Source of the DNA: a virus
IMG/VR virus record: IMGVR_UViG_3300013114_000244
Location: 1 to 40,517 of that record
Strand: one strand, 5' to 3'
DNA: 40,517 bases
The notes under the pieces: generated by a model
Told to the model about the DNA's origin: nothing
Seen by the model: the letters and a program-made list of their open reading frames with translations, nothing else
The model's database searches: none
Program-made: the position numbers and the translations under genes
In this document: piece after piece, positions 32,373 through 39,869 of the stretch
Position numbering within the stretch: the first letter of the stretch is position 1
How the letters are laid out: the number at the start of each line of letters is the position of its first letter

Positions 32373-34421
32373 ATGAACCCAAAAACATCATCTGACTTGT
32401 TTAACAAAATACGATCGCAATTTTCTAACATAGAAATAGGTGATCCTACAGGTCAACCTACAGCAGATCCCAGTCAAGCTGTATTCTTTGATTTTGAATT
32501 TAAGGAAGATGCTGATACATATGGACGTGTAAGTATATCACTTGCTGATGAAGAAAATATGAAGGTGTTTTATAACCGTGATTTAGTAGAAAAAATCGAC
32601 GATGACAGCAGAGATGAATGGTATGCTTTTTTAAAAGAATTAAAAGACTTTGCAGTGGAACATTCATTAAGATTTGATGTTAGAGATATTACTAAATCGA
32701 ACCTAACGAAGCAAGATTATAAGAACCTAGCAGATACGAACGCAACGGTAAATACTGATACAATGTCAGAAGAATTAAACAGAATTACAACATTAGCAGG
32801 TGTTAAAGAAACCGAAGACAAACAAAAACCTACTGATAAAGAAATTAAACAAGCAAAAGGTATTGCTTTTGATAAACGATACAAAGGTGGCAACTACACC
32901 GGAGCATCAAACACTATTGATAAACTTAAAAAAGGATTATCACAACATCCAGATGTTGCTGATGCATTAAAAAGAGCAAACGAGGCAGTTAAAGAAGGTA
33001 TGACTGGTACAACTCGATCTTCATACGAAAACCTAGATAAAACAAGATTAATAATTAGACATTCAGGACCAGTTGACGAAAACGTACCTGGTGCAAGATC
33101 AAGACATATTAATTCATTATACATTGAAAATGAAGATGGTGAAAGATTTAAATATCCAATTACTCATTTAGCAGGTGCAAGAGCAATGACTAGGCACGTT
33201 GCTAACGGTGGAAGACCACATGATGAATTTGGGCAACACATTGTCAAAACATCAGAAAATATTGCACAATTAAATTCGTTTTCTAGATATGTTTCTCATA
33301 AAGATCAATTAAATGATAATGCTGGTGACATAATTGAACAAACAAAATTAAAATTAGAAAATTTAAGACAATATATGAGAAGCCTAAACAAACAATCACA
33401 CTATGATGAAACTTTTAAAAACTTTAAACCATCAGCAGTTGCAGAATTAAGTGATGATGAACGAAGTGCATATAGAGAAAAATTTACAATGAAACATCTT
33501 GACAACAGAGTTGAAGATGTTTTACCATTAATTCACAACATTATGCAAGAATATGAACCAGATCCAACTGATAAAGATGCAAAAGTAGAACCAATTGTAG
33601 ACCACGGAGCAATAGTACAAGGATTTTTAACTGATCCAAACAAAAAATTAATTTTAAGAAAAGACGAATCGGCAGATAAAATGTTATCTGTAACAAAATT
33701 TACTAATAATAACACAATGTTAGGTTCAATACTTTCAGACATAGCGTCTAGAATGCTTACACAAGATGCCAACGAAGAAAGAGTTGCCAACTTTGCATCT
33801 AGAGTTGCTGACGGTTTAGAAAGAGAAGGTGAATTGTTTAATGATCCAGATAGCGATTGGCCAAAAAATAAATCAATTGCGATTCAACTTGCACGAAGAT
33901 ATATTGACGATTATAAAAAAATGCAAAAAGATCCTGCATATGCAGAAGAAGTAAGAATGGATGCTGGTGCATTTAAACCAAAAGCACATCCAAAATTAGA
34001 CAAAAAAGCAAAAGGTGAAACAGCAGAATTTGAAGAATGGGTTGATGATACAATTAATCCTAAACAAGAACCAGCACCTAAAGAAAAAGCATTTGCAGGA
34101 GAAGACTTAAAATTTGAAGATATTAAACCTTATGTGTCTATGTACAAAGGTGACGATGGCAAGACAGTTCATGATGTATTAGACAAAGATGGTAAATCGA
34201 CATATAAAACAAATAATCCTAAAGACGCAATGAATTATTTGTCAAAAAACTTTAGCAAACTTCGAGGAGATTCATCTAAGAAACAAGAATCATTAAACGA
34301 ATCAAGAACTAAAATAGTAGAAGCAATTAAATCTAAAGTAGCAAAAGAAGATACAGGGTTTAATATTGCTGGTGTTGAAGGCGAAGTCGAAAGAATAACT
34401 CAACTAGCAAATTACCAATAA
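32373..34421 (+). CDS. Large unknown protein, possible virion protein
   Basis: 682 residues, polar and mostly helical. Notable parts are FFDFEFKEDADTYGRVSISLADEENMKVFY (~residues 34-63); MSEELNRITTLAG at ~131, a motif echoed at the C-terminus as GEVERITQLANYQ; a central domain (LIIRHSGPVDENVPGARSRHINSLYIENEDGERFKYPITHLAGARAMTRHV, ~226-277); and a Lys/Pro-rich linker (~540-575). Similar large proteins occur next to terminase in marine T4-like phages and I would expect packaging in the virion. No catalytic motif is recognised. It starts 6 nt after a late octamer and ends before the early-type radical SAM promoter. Confidence 0.55.
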   Translation: MNPKTSSDLFNKIRSQFSNIEIGDPTGQPTADPSQAVFFDFEFKEDADTYGRVSISLADEENMKVFYNRDLVEKIDDDSRDEWYAFLKELKDFAVEHSLRFDVRDITKSNLTKQDYKNLADTNATVNTDTMSEELNRITTLAGVKETEDKQKPTDKEIKQAKGIAFDKRYKGGNYTGASNTIDKLKKGLSQHPDVADALKRANEAVKEGMTGTTRSSYENLDKTRLIIRHSGPVDENVPGARSRHINSLYIENEDGERFKYPITHLAGARAMTRHVANGGRPHDEFGQHIVKTSENIAQLNSFSRYVSHKDQLNDNAGDIIEQTKLKLENLRQYMRSLNKQSHYDETFKNFKPSAVAELSDDERSAYREKFTMKHLDNRVEDVLPLIHNIMQEYEPDPTDKDAKVEPIVDHGAIVQGFLTDPNKKLILRKDESADKMLSVTKFTNNNTMLGSILSDIASRMLTQDANEERVANFASRVADGLEREGELFNDPDSDWPKNKSIAIQLARRYIDDYKKMQKDPAYAEEVRMDAGAFKPKAHPKLDKKAKGETAEFEEWVDDTINPKQEPAPKEKAFAGEDLKFEDIKPYVSMYKGDDGKTVHDVLDKDGKSTYKTNNPKDAMNYLSKNFSKLRGDSSKKQESLNESRTKIVEAIKSKVAKEDTGFNIAGVEGEVERITQLANYQ

Positions 34422-34431
34422 TTTTTTACAC

Positions 34432-34460
34432 TCGACGATTTAATTTAAATACTGTATAAT
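34432..34460 (+). promoter_or_regulatory. Sigma70-type promoter of the radical SAM gene
   Basis: TCGACG (34432-34437), 17-bp spacer, perfect TATAAT (34455-34460), 8 nt to ATG 34469. A late-type TTTAAATA (34444-34451) lies inside the spacer, so the gene might be transcribed both early and late. Confidence 0.65.
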
Positions 34461-34468
34461 TAGGTATA

Positions 34469-35989
34469 ATGAACTATCACGCAGTATTTGTTTTTAATCC
34501 ATTTTCAAAAATTGATGCTATGCCCATGGCGCCTGCATTATTAAAAGCTATATGTGATGCAAATGGCCTCAAAACTACAACATTAGATTACAATATAGAA
34601 TTACAAATCGCATATTTTAATAAAAAAATTGCTGTTGATGTGGAACAATATCTAATGCATTTTTCTAAAATGTCTATTGAAGCATATGACTGGTATCATC
34701 AATGGGTGGAAGAAAAAGCAAAAGAATTAATAAATTTAAATGCTAATTGGATAGGATTTTCATTATTAAGTTATCAAAGTTTAACATTTACACACGATAT
34801 TTGTTATTATATAAAAAAAAATAAACCCGAACAAAAAATTATACTTGGTGGACAAGGTATTAGTAAAGATGATAATACTAACGGTTCTTACAGAAATAAT
34901 AAAAAAATGCCAGATGTACTACTAGAAACTGGACTATGTGATACTATTATAATAAACGAAAGTGAAAGTTTGTTAATTGATATTCTACTTAATAATAAAA
35001 AAGGAAAATTTAATACTAAAGTACAATTAACAGCCGAAGACCTAAACCAATTACCTACTCCATCATATATTGATTATAAATTAGATCTTTATAAAAACGC
35101 TTCAAATGATTTTCTCTCAGCTGAACAAAAATCAGTTTTGTATAAACAAGGTGTTGCGGCTACTATAACTGGTTCTAAAGGATGTGTGAGAAGATGTACA
35201 TTTTGTGATGTATTTTCATTTGAACCGAAATTTGTTTTTAAAGACGGTAATAAAGTTGCTGAGGAAATGATTGAAATATATGAAAAACAAGGAATAACAA
35301 ATTTTATGTTATCTGATTCATTAATAAACGGATCAATGAAAGCATTTAGACAAATGAATACAGCACTTGCAAAAAAACTACCACGAACAATAAGTTATTA
35401 TGGTGAATATATAGCACGACCGGAAGGACAAACTACTAACGAGGATTATCATCTTATGGCCGAAGCAGGTTGCAAACACGTTATTGTTGGTGTTGAATCT
35501 GGCAGTGAAGCTGTACGAAATCATATGAGGAAAAAATTTACAAACGATGATTTACATTTAATGATTGAAAGTCTTTATAACGTTGGTATCACTCAAGAAT
35601 GGAATATAATGACTGGCTATATTACTGAAACAAGAAAAGATTTTGAAGATACACTTGCGTTAGTAAAAAAATATAAAGATATTCCATTTCCAAAAATGAT
35701 CGTTAATCCAGTTGGGGTATTACATTTATTACCAGGATCTCCATTATATGATACTCATGCTAGACAACTAGAAATTACCTGGGAAGATATAAAACCCGGA
35801 GTAGGATTAATATATGATTATTGGTATAGTAAACAAAATCCAACTAACACGTTTGTTAATAGGATAACTTGGTGGACTGAATTAATCGAATATTGTCATG
35901 ATCACGGATACATGACAGAATATAGATATAATACAAAGAAGGCAACTGCTAATCGATTAATCCAGGCCTGGAACGAAAATAAAAAATAA
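34469..35989 (+). CDS. Radical SAM enzyme with B12-binding-like N-terminal domain
   Basis: 506 residues. The N-terminal ~190 residues look like a cobalamin-binding Rossmann domain (WIGFSLLSYQSLTFTHDI, KIILGGQGISKDD). The 4Fe-4S cluster motif is Cys239-x3-Cys243-x2-Cys246 in TGSKGCVRRCTFCDV. It is followed by barrel motifs: FMLSDSLINGS, SYYGEYIARPEG, HVIVGVESGSEAVRNHMRK, and a PGSPLYD turn near the C-terminus. B12-dependent radical SAM proteins methylate or rearrange unreactive carbons. The canonical cobalamin-His motif (DxHxxG) is not evident, so B12 use is uncertain. It has its own sigma70-type promoter. The next gene starts 1 nt after its stop and is a likely partner or substrate. Confidence 0.8.
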   Translation: MNYHAVFVFNPFSKIDAMPMAPALLKAICDANGLKTTTLDYNIELQIAYFNKKIAVDVEQYLMHFSKMSIEAYDWYHQWVEEKAKELINLNANWIGFSLLSYQSLTFTHDICYYIKKNKPEQKIILGGQGISKDDNTNGSYRNNKKMPDVLLETGLCDTIIINESESLLIDILLNNKKGKFNTKVQLTAEDLNQLPTPSYIDYKLDLYKNASNDFLSAEQKSVLYKQGVAATITGSKGCVRRCTFCDVFSFEPKFVFKDGNKVAEEMIEIYEKQGITNFMLSDSLINGSMKAFRQMNTALAKKLPRTISYYGEYIARPEGQTTNEDYHLMAEAGCKHVIVGVESGSEAVRNHMRKKFTNDDLHLMIESLYNVGITQEWNIMTGYITETRKDFEDTLALVKKYKDIPFPKMIVNPVGVLHLLPGSPLYDTHARQLEITWEDIKPGVGLIYDYWYSKQNPTNTFVNRITWWTELIEYCHDHGYMTEYRYNTKKATANRLIQAWNENKK

Positions 35990-35990
35990 A

Positions 35991-36395
35991 ATGATTAATT
36001 TTAATATTGAAATTGGTAAAAAAACCAATAAATGTCCTGCAGGCAAAATTATTTTTAATAACAAAATAATTCATACTGGAGAATATAATAAGAATTCTTT
36101 TGAGTTAAAACCTGTTATAGGTACAAACACATTATCGATTAGTTTAGAAAACAAAAATGATGGCGATACTGTGTTAAAAGGAAATAAAATTACAGAAGAT
36201 ATATTTATTATTGTGAAAGATATACAATGTCAAATTACCAAAGACTCTACTAATCAATTTGATACAATAGGATCTTACATTACTGACGACGGAAAAGCTG
36301 AAAAAACTCATGGCTATTTGTCATATAATGGTACCTATACTTTTAAATTTGATTATCCATTCTTTATTTTCAATAAAAATAAGATTTTTTACTAG
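35991..36395 (+). CDS. Small beta-rich protein paired with the radical SAM gene
   Basis: 134 residues starting 1 nt after the radical SAM stop. The sequence alternates beta-forming stretches (KIIFNNKIIHTGEYNKNSFELKPVIG, GTNTLSISLENKNDGDTVL, EDIFIIVKDIQCQI, YNGTYTFKFDYPFFIF), suggesting a jelly-roll or carbohydrate-binding-like sandwich. It has two Cys, no signal peptide and no transmembrane helix. Tight linkage suggests it is the radical SAM enzyme's substrate or specificity partner. I recognise no named family. Confidence 0.6.
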   Translation: MINFNIEIGKKTNKCPAGKIIFNNKIIHTGEYNKNSFELKPVIGTNTLSISLENKNDGDTVLKGNKITEDIFIIVKDIQCQITKDSTNQFDTIGSYITDDGKAEKTHGYLSYNGTYTFKFDYPFFIFNKNKIFY

Positions 36396-36404
36396 ACATT
36401 ATTA

Positions 36405-36412
36405 GATAAATA
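36405..36412 (+). promoter_or_regulatory. Late-type promoter (GATAAATA) upstream of gene 32
   Basis: GATAAATA, predicted to start a transcript near 36418, just at the first base of the leader hairpin. AAGGAGG (36466-36472) is a strong Shine-Dalgarno for ATG 36481. An unrecognised earlier promoter may also serve this replication gene. Confidence 0.55.
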
Positions 36413-36418
36413 TAGTAG

Positions 36419-36439
36419 TATATTAAGAAGCTTAATATA
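36419..36439 (+). promoter_or_regulatory. Leader hairpin of gene 32, candidate autoregulatory site
   Basis: TATATTAAG / CTTAATATA form a perfect 9-bp stem around AAG, 62 nt upstream of the ATG. A ~40-nt unstructured A-rich stretch leads to the Shine-Dalgarno. T4 gp32 represses its own translation by binding a structure at the 5' end of its leader and spreading over unstructured RNA to the ribosome-binding site. This layout is analogous. Confidence 0.6.
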
Positions 36440-36480
36440 TTTAGGCAAAACAAACATAGGCAAATAAGGAGGCTTACATT

Positions 36481-37449
36481 ATGGCTACATTGGCTGAAAT
36501 AAGAGCGAAGTTAAAATCCCAAGAAGTGAATCGCTCCACTTCTTCAACAGGTGGCGACAATGCCATCTATCCACACTGGAACATACAGGAAGGACACGAA
36601 GCAGTTATTAGATTCTTACCCGATAAGGATACTACTAACACTTTTTTCTGGACTGAGAGAAATATGATCAAACTACCTTTTGCAGGTATTAAAGGTCAAA
36701 GTGATTCTCGACCAATCCAGGTGCAAGTACCGTGTATGGAAATGTACGGAAAAACTTGTCCGGTTCTAACAGAAGTTAGACCTTGGTTTAAAGACAAATC
36801 AATGGAGGACATGGGCAGAAAGTATTGGAAGAAAAAAAGTTATATATTCCAAGGCTTTGTTGTACAAAATCCATTAAACGAAGATGCAACTCCAGAAAAC
36901 CCAATTAGAAGATTTATAATTGGACCACAAATCTTTAATATAATTAGATCGGCATTACTTGATCCAGAAATGGAAGAGTTACCAACTGATTATGTAAAAG
37001 GTGTAGACTTTAGAGTTAACAAAACTTCTAAAGGTGGATATGCTGACTACTCAACATCAAAATGGTCACGAAGAGAAAGAGCTCTAGACGAAACGGAAAG
37101 AGCATCTATTGATAAGTTTGGTTTACATAACTTATCAGACTATAGACCAAAAGAACCATCTGAAGCAGAAGTAAAAATAATTAAAGAATTATTTGAAAAA
37201 TCTGTTGAGGGTGAGTCTTATGATCTTGAGAAGTATGGACAATACTTTAGACCTGCAGGTGTAGGTAGAGTATCTATACCAACAGCAAGTAGACCTGCTC
37301 CAGTTGAGAAGACTGCTAACCCGGTAAATGCAGAAGTAAAAGTTGCAGAAACGGTAACAGCGTCGGCTCCAACAGCACAACCAACAGGTGATAGTGCCAA
37401 ACGAGCAGAAGACATCTTGAAATTAATCAGATCAAGACAGGCAAAATAA
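36481..37449 (+). CDS. 32: Single-stranded DNA-binding protein (T4 gp32-like)
   Basis: 322 residues (T4 301). The N-terminal basic helix MATLAEIRAKLKSQE matches the cooperativity domain. The OB-fold core contains HWNIQEGHEAVIRFLPDKD, FFWTERNMIKLPFAGI, CMEMYGKTCPVLTEVRPWF, and KKKSYIFQGFVVQNPL. Only two Cys (85 and 93) occupy the zinc region, and the third Cys of a CPxC motif is Leu. The C-terminus ends basic (AEDILKLIRSRQAK), not in the acidic tail of T4 gp32 that recruits partner proteins. It coats ssDNA in replication and recombination and lies directly upstream of uvsX. Confidence 0.93.
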   Translation: MATLAEIRAKLKSQEVNRSTSSTGGDNAIYPHWNIQEGHEAVIRFLPDKDTTNTFFWTERNMIKLPFAGIKGQSDSRPIQVQVPCMEMYGKTCPVLTEVRPWFKDKSMEDMGRKYWKKKSYIFQGFVVQNPLNEDATPENPIRRFIIGPQIFNIIRSALLDPEMEELPTDYVKGVDFRVNKTSKGGYADYSTSKWSRRERALDETERASIDKFGLHNLSDYRPKEPSEAEVKIIKELFEKSVEGESYDLEKYGQYFRPAGVGRVSIPTASRPAPVEKTANPVNAEVKVAETVTASAPTAQPTGDSAKRAEDILKLIRSRQAK

Positions 37450-37457
37450 TAACCAAA

Positions 37458-37498
37458 ATACAAGGTCTTAATTTATATTGACGATTAGGACCTTGTAT
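37458..37498 (+). repeat. Long hairpin between gene 32 and uvsX
   Basis: A 10-bp perfect inverted repeat ATACAAGGTC / GACCTTGTAT (37458-37467 with 37489-37498), extendable inward by six more pairs including two G-T. No T tract follows, so it is not a standard terminator. The right arm lies between the -35 and -10 of the uvsX promoter. It could be an operator, an mRNA 3'-end stabiliser for gene 32, or both. Confidence 0.75.
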
Positions 37499-37506
37499 GC
37501 TAAAAT
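37478..37506 (+). promoter_or_regulatory. Sigma70-type promoter of uvsX (extended -10)
   Basis: TTGACG (37478-37483), 17-bp spacer, TAAAAT (37501-37506) preceded by TGC, an extended -10. It is 11 nt from ATG 37518. This is one of the best host-type promoters in the window and fits early recombination expression. Confidence 0.75.
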
Positions 37507-37517
37507 AGAAAGTGATT

Positions 37518-38579
37518 ATGGTTAAACCGTTTGACGTAACAAAATTTAGAAAAAGCATAACAAAGTCCATACAAGGACTTGGCATAGGATTTAATGATCC
37601 AACGGATTGGATAAGCACAGGAAACTATGCGTTAAATTATTTAATAAGTGGAGACTTCAACAAAGGTGTTCCGCTAGGCAAAGTAACAGTACTAGCAGGT
37701 GAGTCTGGCTCAGGTAAATCATTTATAGCATCAGGCAATTTAGTGCGTAATGCACAAAAACAAGGCATCTATGTAATACTAATCGATTCTGAAAATGCAT
37801 TAGACCAATCATGGCTTGAAGCCCTTGGTGTTGATACTAGCGAAGATAAACTTTTAAGATTAAGTTTATCAATGGTAGATGACGTAGCAAGAACTGTTTC
37901 AGACTTTATGAAAGGTTATAAAGACGAACACGCCGACGATAAAGAAAATGCACCTAAAGTATTAATTGTAATTGATAGTTTGGGTATGTTATTAACACCA
38001 ACCGATGTTGATCAGTTTGAAAAAGGTGAAATGAAAGGTGACTTAGGTAGAAAACCCAAAGCCTTAACAGCATTTGTAAGAAACTGTGTTAATATGTTTG
38101 GTAGTTGGAACGTAGGACTTATAGCAACTAATCACACTTATGCATCACAAGATATGTTTAATCCTGATGATAAAATATCTGGTGGACAAGGATTTATATA
38201 TGCATCAAGTATTGTGATTGCAATGAAGAAATTAAAACTTAAAGAAGACGAAAAAGGTAATAAAATTACTGACGTTAGGGGTATTAGAGCGGCTTGTAAA
38301 GTAATGAAAACACGTTTTTCAAAACCGTTTGAATCAGTACAAGTTAAGATACCGTATGACACGGGTATGGATCCATTTTCGGGATTAGTTGAATTATTTG
38401 AGAAAAAAGGGGTACTAGTACAAACAGGAAACAGGTTAAAATACGTAGATTCTAAAGGAAAAGAACATATTGAGTTCCGAAAATCCTGGGTTGGAGATAA
38501 ATTATTGATGTTGATGGACAACTATGATAAATTATCAACAAACCTTAAGGAAGAAATTGATGATAGACATGACGCATGA
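37518..38579 (+). CDS. uvsX: UvsX RecA-like recombinase
   Basis: 353 residues from ATG 37518; the GTG at 37512 would sit too near the predicted transcript start. Walker A GESGSGKS is at residues 61-68, Walker B LIVIDSLGML around Asp153, LIATNHTY follows the core strand, then KISGGQGFIYASSIVIAMKK and CKVMKTRFSKPFESVQVKIPYDTGMDPFSGL, all in UvsX order (T4 'GLLILAGPSKSFKSNF', 'VVFIDSLGNL', 'IAINHTY', 'FDGGIDPYSGLLD'). It catalyses strand exchange for recombination-dependent replication. T4 UvsX is 391 residues. The end overlaps the next gene by 20 nt. Confidence 0.93.
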   Translation: MVKPFDVTKFRKSITKSIQGLGIGFNDPTDWISTGNYALNYLISGDFNKGVPLGKVTVLAGESGSGKSFIASGNLVRNAQKQGIYVILIDSENALDQSWLEALGVDTSEDKLLRLSLSMVDDVARTVSDFMKGYKDEHADDKENAPKVLIVIDSLGMLLTPTDVDQFEKGEMKGDLGRKPKALTAFVRNCVNMFGSWNVGLIATNHTYASQDMFNPDDKISGGQGFIYASSIVIAMKKLKLKEDEKGNKITDVRGIRAACKVMKTRFSKPFESVQVKIPYDTGMDPFSGLVELFEKKGVLVQTGNRLKYVDSKGKEHIEFRKSWVGDKLLMLMDNYDKLSTNLKEEIDDRHDA

Positions 38580-38811
38580 AGACATTGAACGTATTTGGAA
38601 CTCATTTTCTCTTTACATACCAGACAGACAAAAATCGGATGCCGCAGTTGACTTTGTTAGTACATTAAAGTTTCTTGATGTTGACACTGATCAAATTAAA
38701 GCATCATCCGATCATGATCCAAAATTAGAAGAAGCAGTAGAATCTGTGTATGGTGGAGAAGAAGACGAAGACGAAGACGAATACGGAGATGATGGTGAAT
38801 TGGTATACTGA
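38560..38811 (+). CDS. Small acidic protein in the uvsX operon
   Basis: 83 residues starting at ATG 38560, chosen because AAGGAAG ends 6 nt upstream; ATG 38569 is the alternative. The start lies inside uvsX, giving translational coupling. The N-terminal ~65 residues form a helical domain (THEDIERIWNSFSLYIPDRQKSDAAVDFVSTLKFLDVDTDQI) like small proteins found beside recombination genes in cyanophages. The C-terminus is an acidic tail (EEDEDEDEYGDDGE) that may mimic DNA or contact gp32 or UvsX. Function unknown. Confidence 0.65.
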   Translation: MIDMTHEDIERIWNSFSLYIPDRQKSDAAVDFVSTLKFLDVDTDQIKASSDHDPKLEEAVESVYGGEEDEDEDEYGDDGELVY

Positions 38812-39253
38812 AGTAAGCAAAAACATACAACAAATACCAGACTGTATTAAACACTTTGAAACTGAATTATTACAAGCAAAAAAAGAATGTTCTATTTGGG
38901 GTAATTTAGAAAAAGCATCTGCAACAATGCCCGGAGTAGTTGAACACCGATTTAATCAATTACAAGAAATCGAAGCAATCCTAGAATATTTAAATATTGA
39001 ATATCGTAGGTTAAGATCTAAAACATTTCGAAATTTTTTAGAAAGTTATAATAAAAAGCTAACCAGCAGAGATGCTGACAAATATGTTGACGGTGAAGCC
39101 GATGTTGTTGATATGGCAAAAATTATAAATGACTTTGCACTTTTAAGAAACCAATGGTTAGGCATTACCAAAGGACTAGACCAAAAACAATGGCAACTTA
39201 CAAACATTGTTAAATTGCGTGTAGCAGGGATGGAAGATGCCAATATCAAATAG
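38792..39253 (+). CDS. UvsY-like recombination mediator (probable)
   Basis: About 153 residues. The start could be ATG 38789, ATG 38792 or GTG 38795, just after GGAG at 38785-38788, and it overlaps the preceding gene's end. The protein is helical and charged. Its second half (YLNIEYRRLRSKTFRNFLESY, ...DVVDMAKIINDFALLRNQWLGITKGLDQKQWQLTNIVKLRVAGMED) resembles T4 UvsY in layout: a core with Tyr/Arg, a gap, then a long helix and a terminal 'I...I..MRA'-like motif. UvsY loads UvsX on gp32-coated ssDNA, and position after gp32 and UvsX supports this. Identity at residue level is weak, so the symbol is withheld. Confidence 0.55.
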   Translation: MVNWYTEVSKNIQQIPDCIKHFETELLQAKKECSIWGNLEKASATMPGVVEHRFNQLQEIEAILEYLNIEYRRLRSKTFRNFLESYNKKLTSRDADKYVDGEADVVDMAKIINDFALLRNQWLGITKGLDQKQWQLTNIVKLRVAGMEDANIK

Positions 39254-39869
39254 AATAATCCTTACAGACGTAGACGGCGTATTACTAGAATGGGAAAATC
39301 ATTTTACTAAATGGATGATATCTCGTGGACACAAATTAAAAGAAAATTATAAATCTGAATACGATATGGGAAAAAGATTTGTATATTATGCAAAAATCTT
39401 TGAATCTACCAAACATTATAGCGAGGCGTCTGATGATATTAAAATTGCAATTCGAGAATTTAATAAAAGTGCTTGGATGGCAACACAACCCCCAATGCCT
39501 GACTCGCAAACTTGGGTAAAACTATTACACGCAGAGGGCTGGACATTTATACCAATTAGCTCACAAACATCTGATGTTCCTGCACAAGAATTACGTAAAA
39601 GAAGATTAGAAGAACTATTTGGTAAGGATACTTTTTATAACTTTCATATACTCGACACTGGACAAGATAAAGACGATGTTCTTGCAGAATTCCATGGTAC
39701 AGGATTATATTTTGTAGAAGATAAATGGACAAATGCATTAGCAGGTTTAAAATATGGCTTAAAAGTATTATTCATTAGTCATCCTTATAACAAAAAATAT
39801 AGACACCCCAACATTACCAGAGTAAATAATTGGCAAGACATACATAAAATTGTTAAAAAGGGAAAATGA
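39237..39869 (+). CDS. HAD-like phosphatase
   Basis: 210 residues. The HAD motif I is ILTDVDGVLLEW with Asp11 and Asp13. Motif II is a strand ending in Ser (WTFIPISSQTSD), followed by a basic segment with Lys/Arg (RKRRLEELFG), and motif IV is GLYFVEDKWTNALAG with acidic residues. The family includes 5'-nucleotidases and sugar phosphatases. The substrate is not determinable. The start overlaps the UvsY-like gene by 17 nt and the stop overlaps the glycosyltransferase start (ATGA), so it links the recombination operon to a glycosylation gene. Confidence 0.75.
   Translation: MPISNRIILTDVDGVLLEWENHFTKWMISRGHKLKENYKSEYDMGKRFVYYAKIFESTKHYSEASDDIKIAIREFNKSAWMATQPPMPDSQTWVKLLHAEGWTFIPISSQTSDVPAQELRKRRLEELFGKDTFYNFHILDTGQDKDDVLAEFHGTGLYFVEDKWTNALAGLKYGLKVLFISHPYNKKYRHPNITRVNNWQDIHKIVKKGK

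Noticed and set aside
37458-37498. Intrinsic terminator after gene 32
   Set aside because: The stem is strong but is followed by GCTAAAATAG with no T tract, and its right arm lies within the uvsX promoter. I list it as a hairpin instead.
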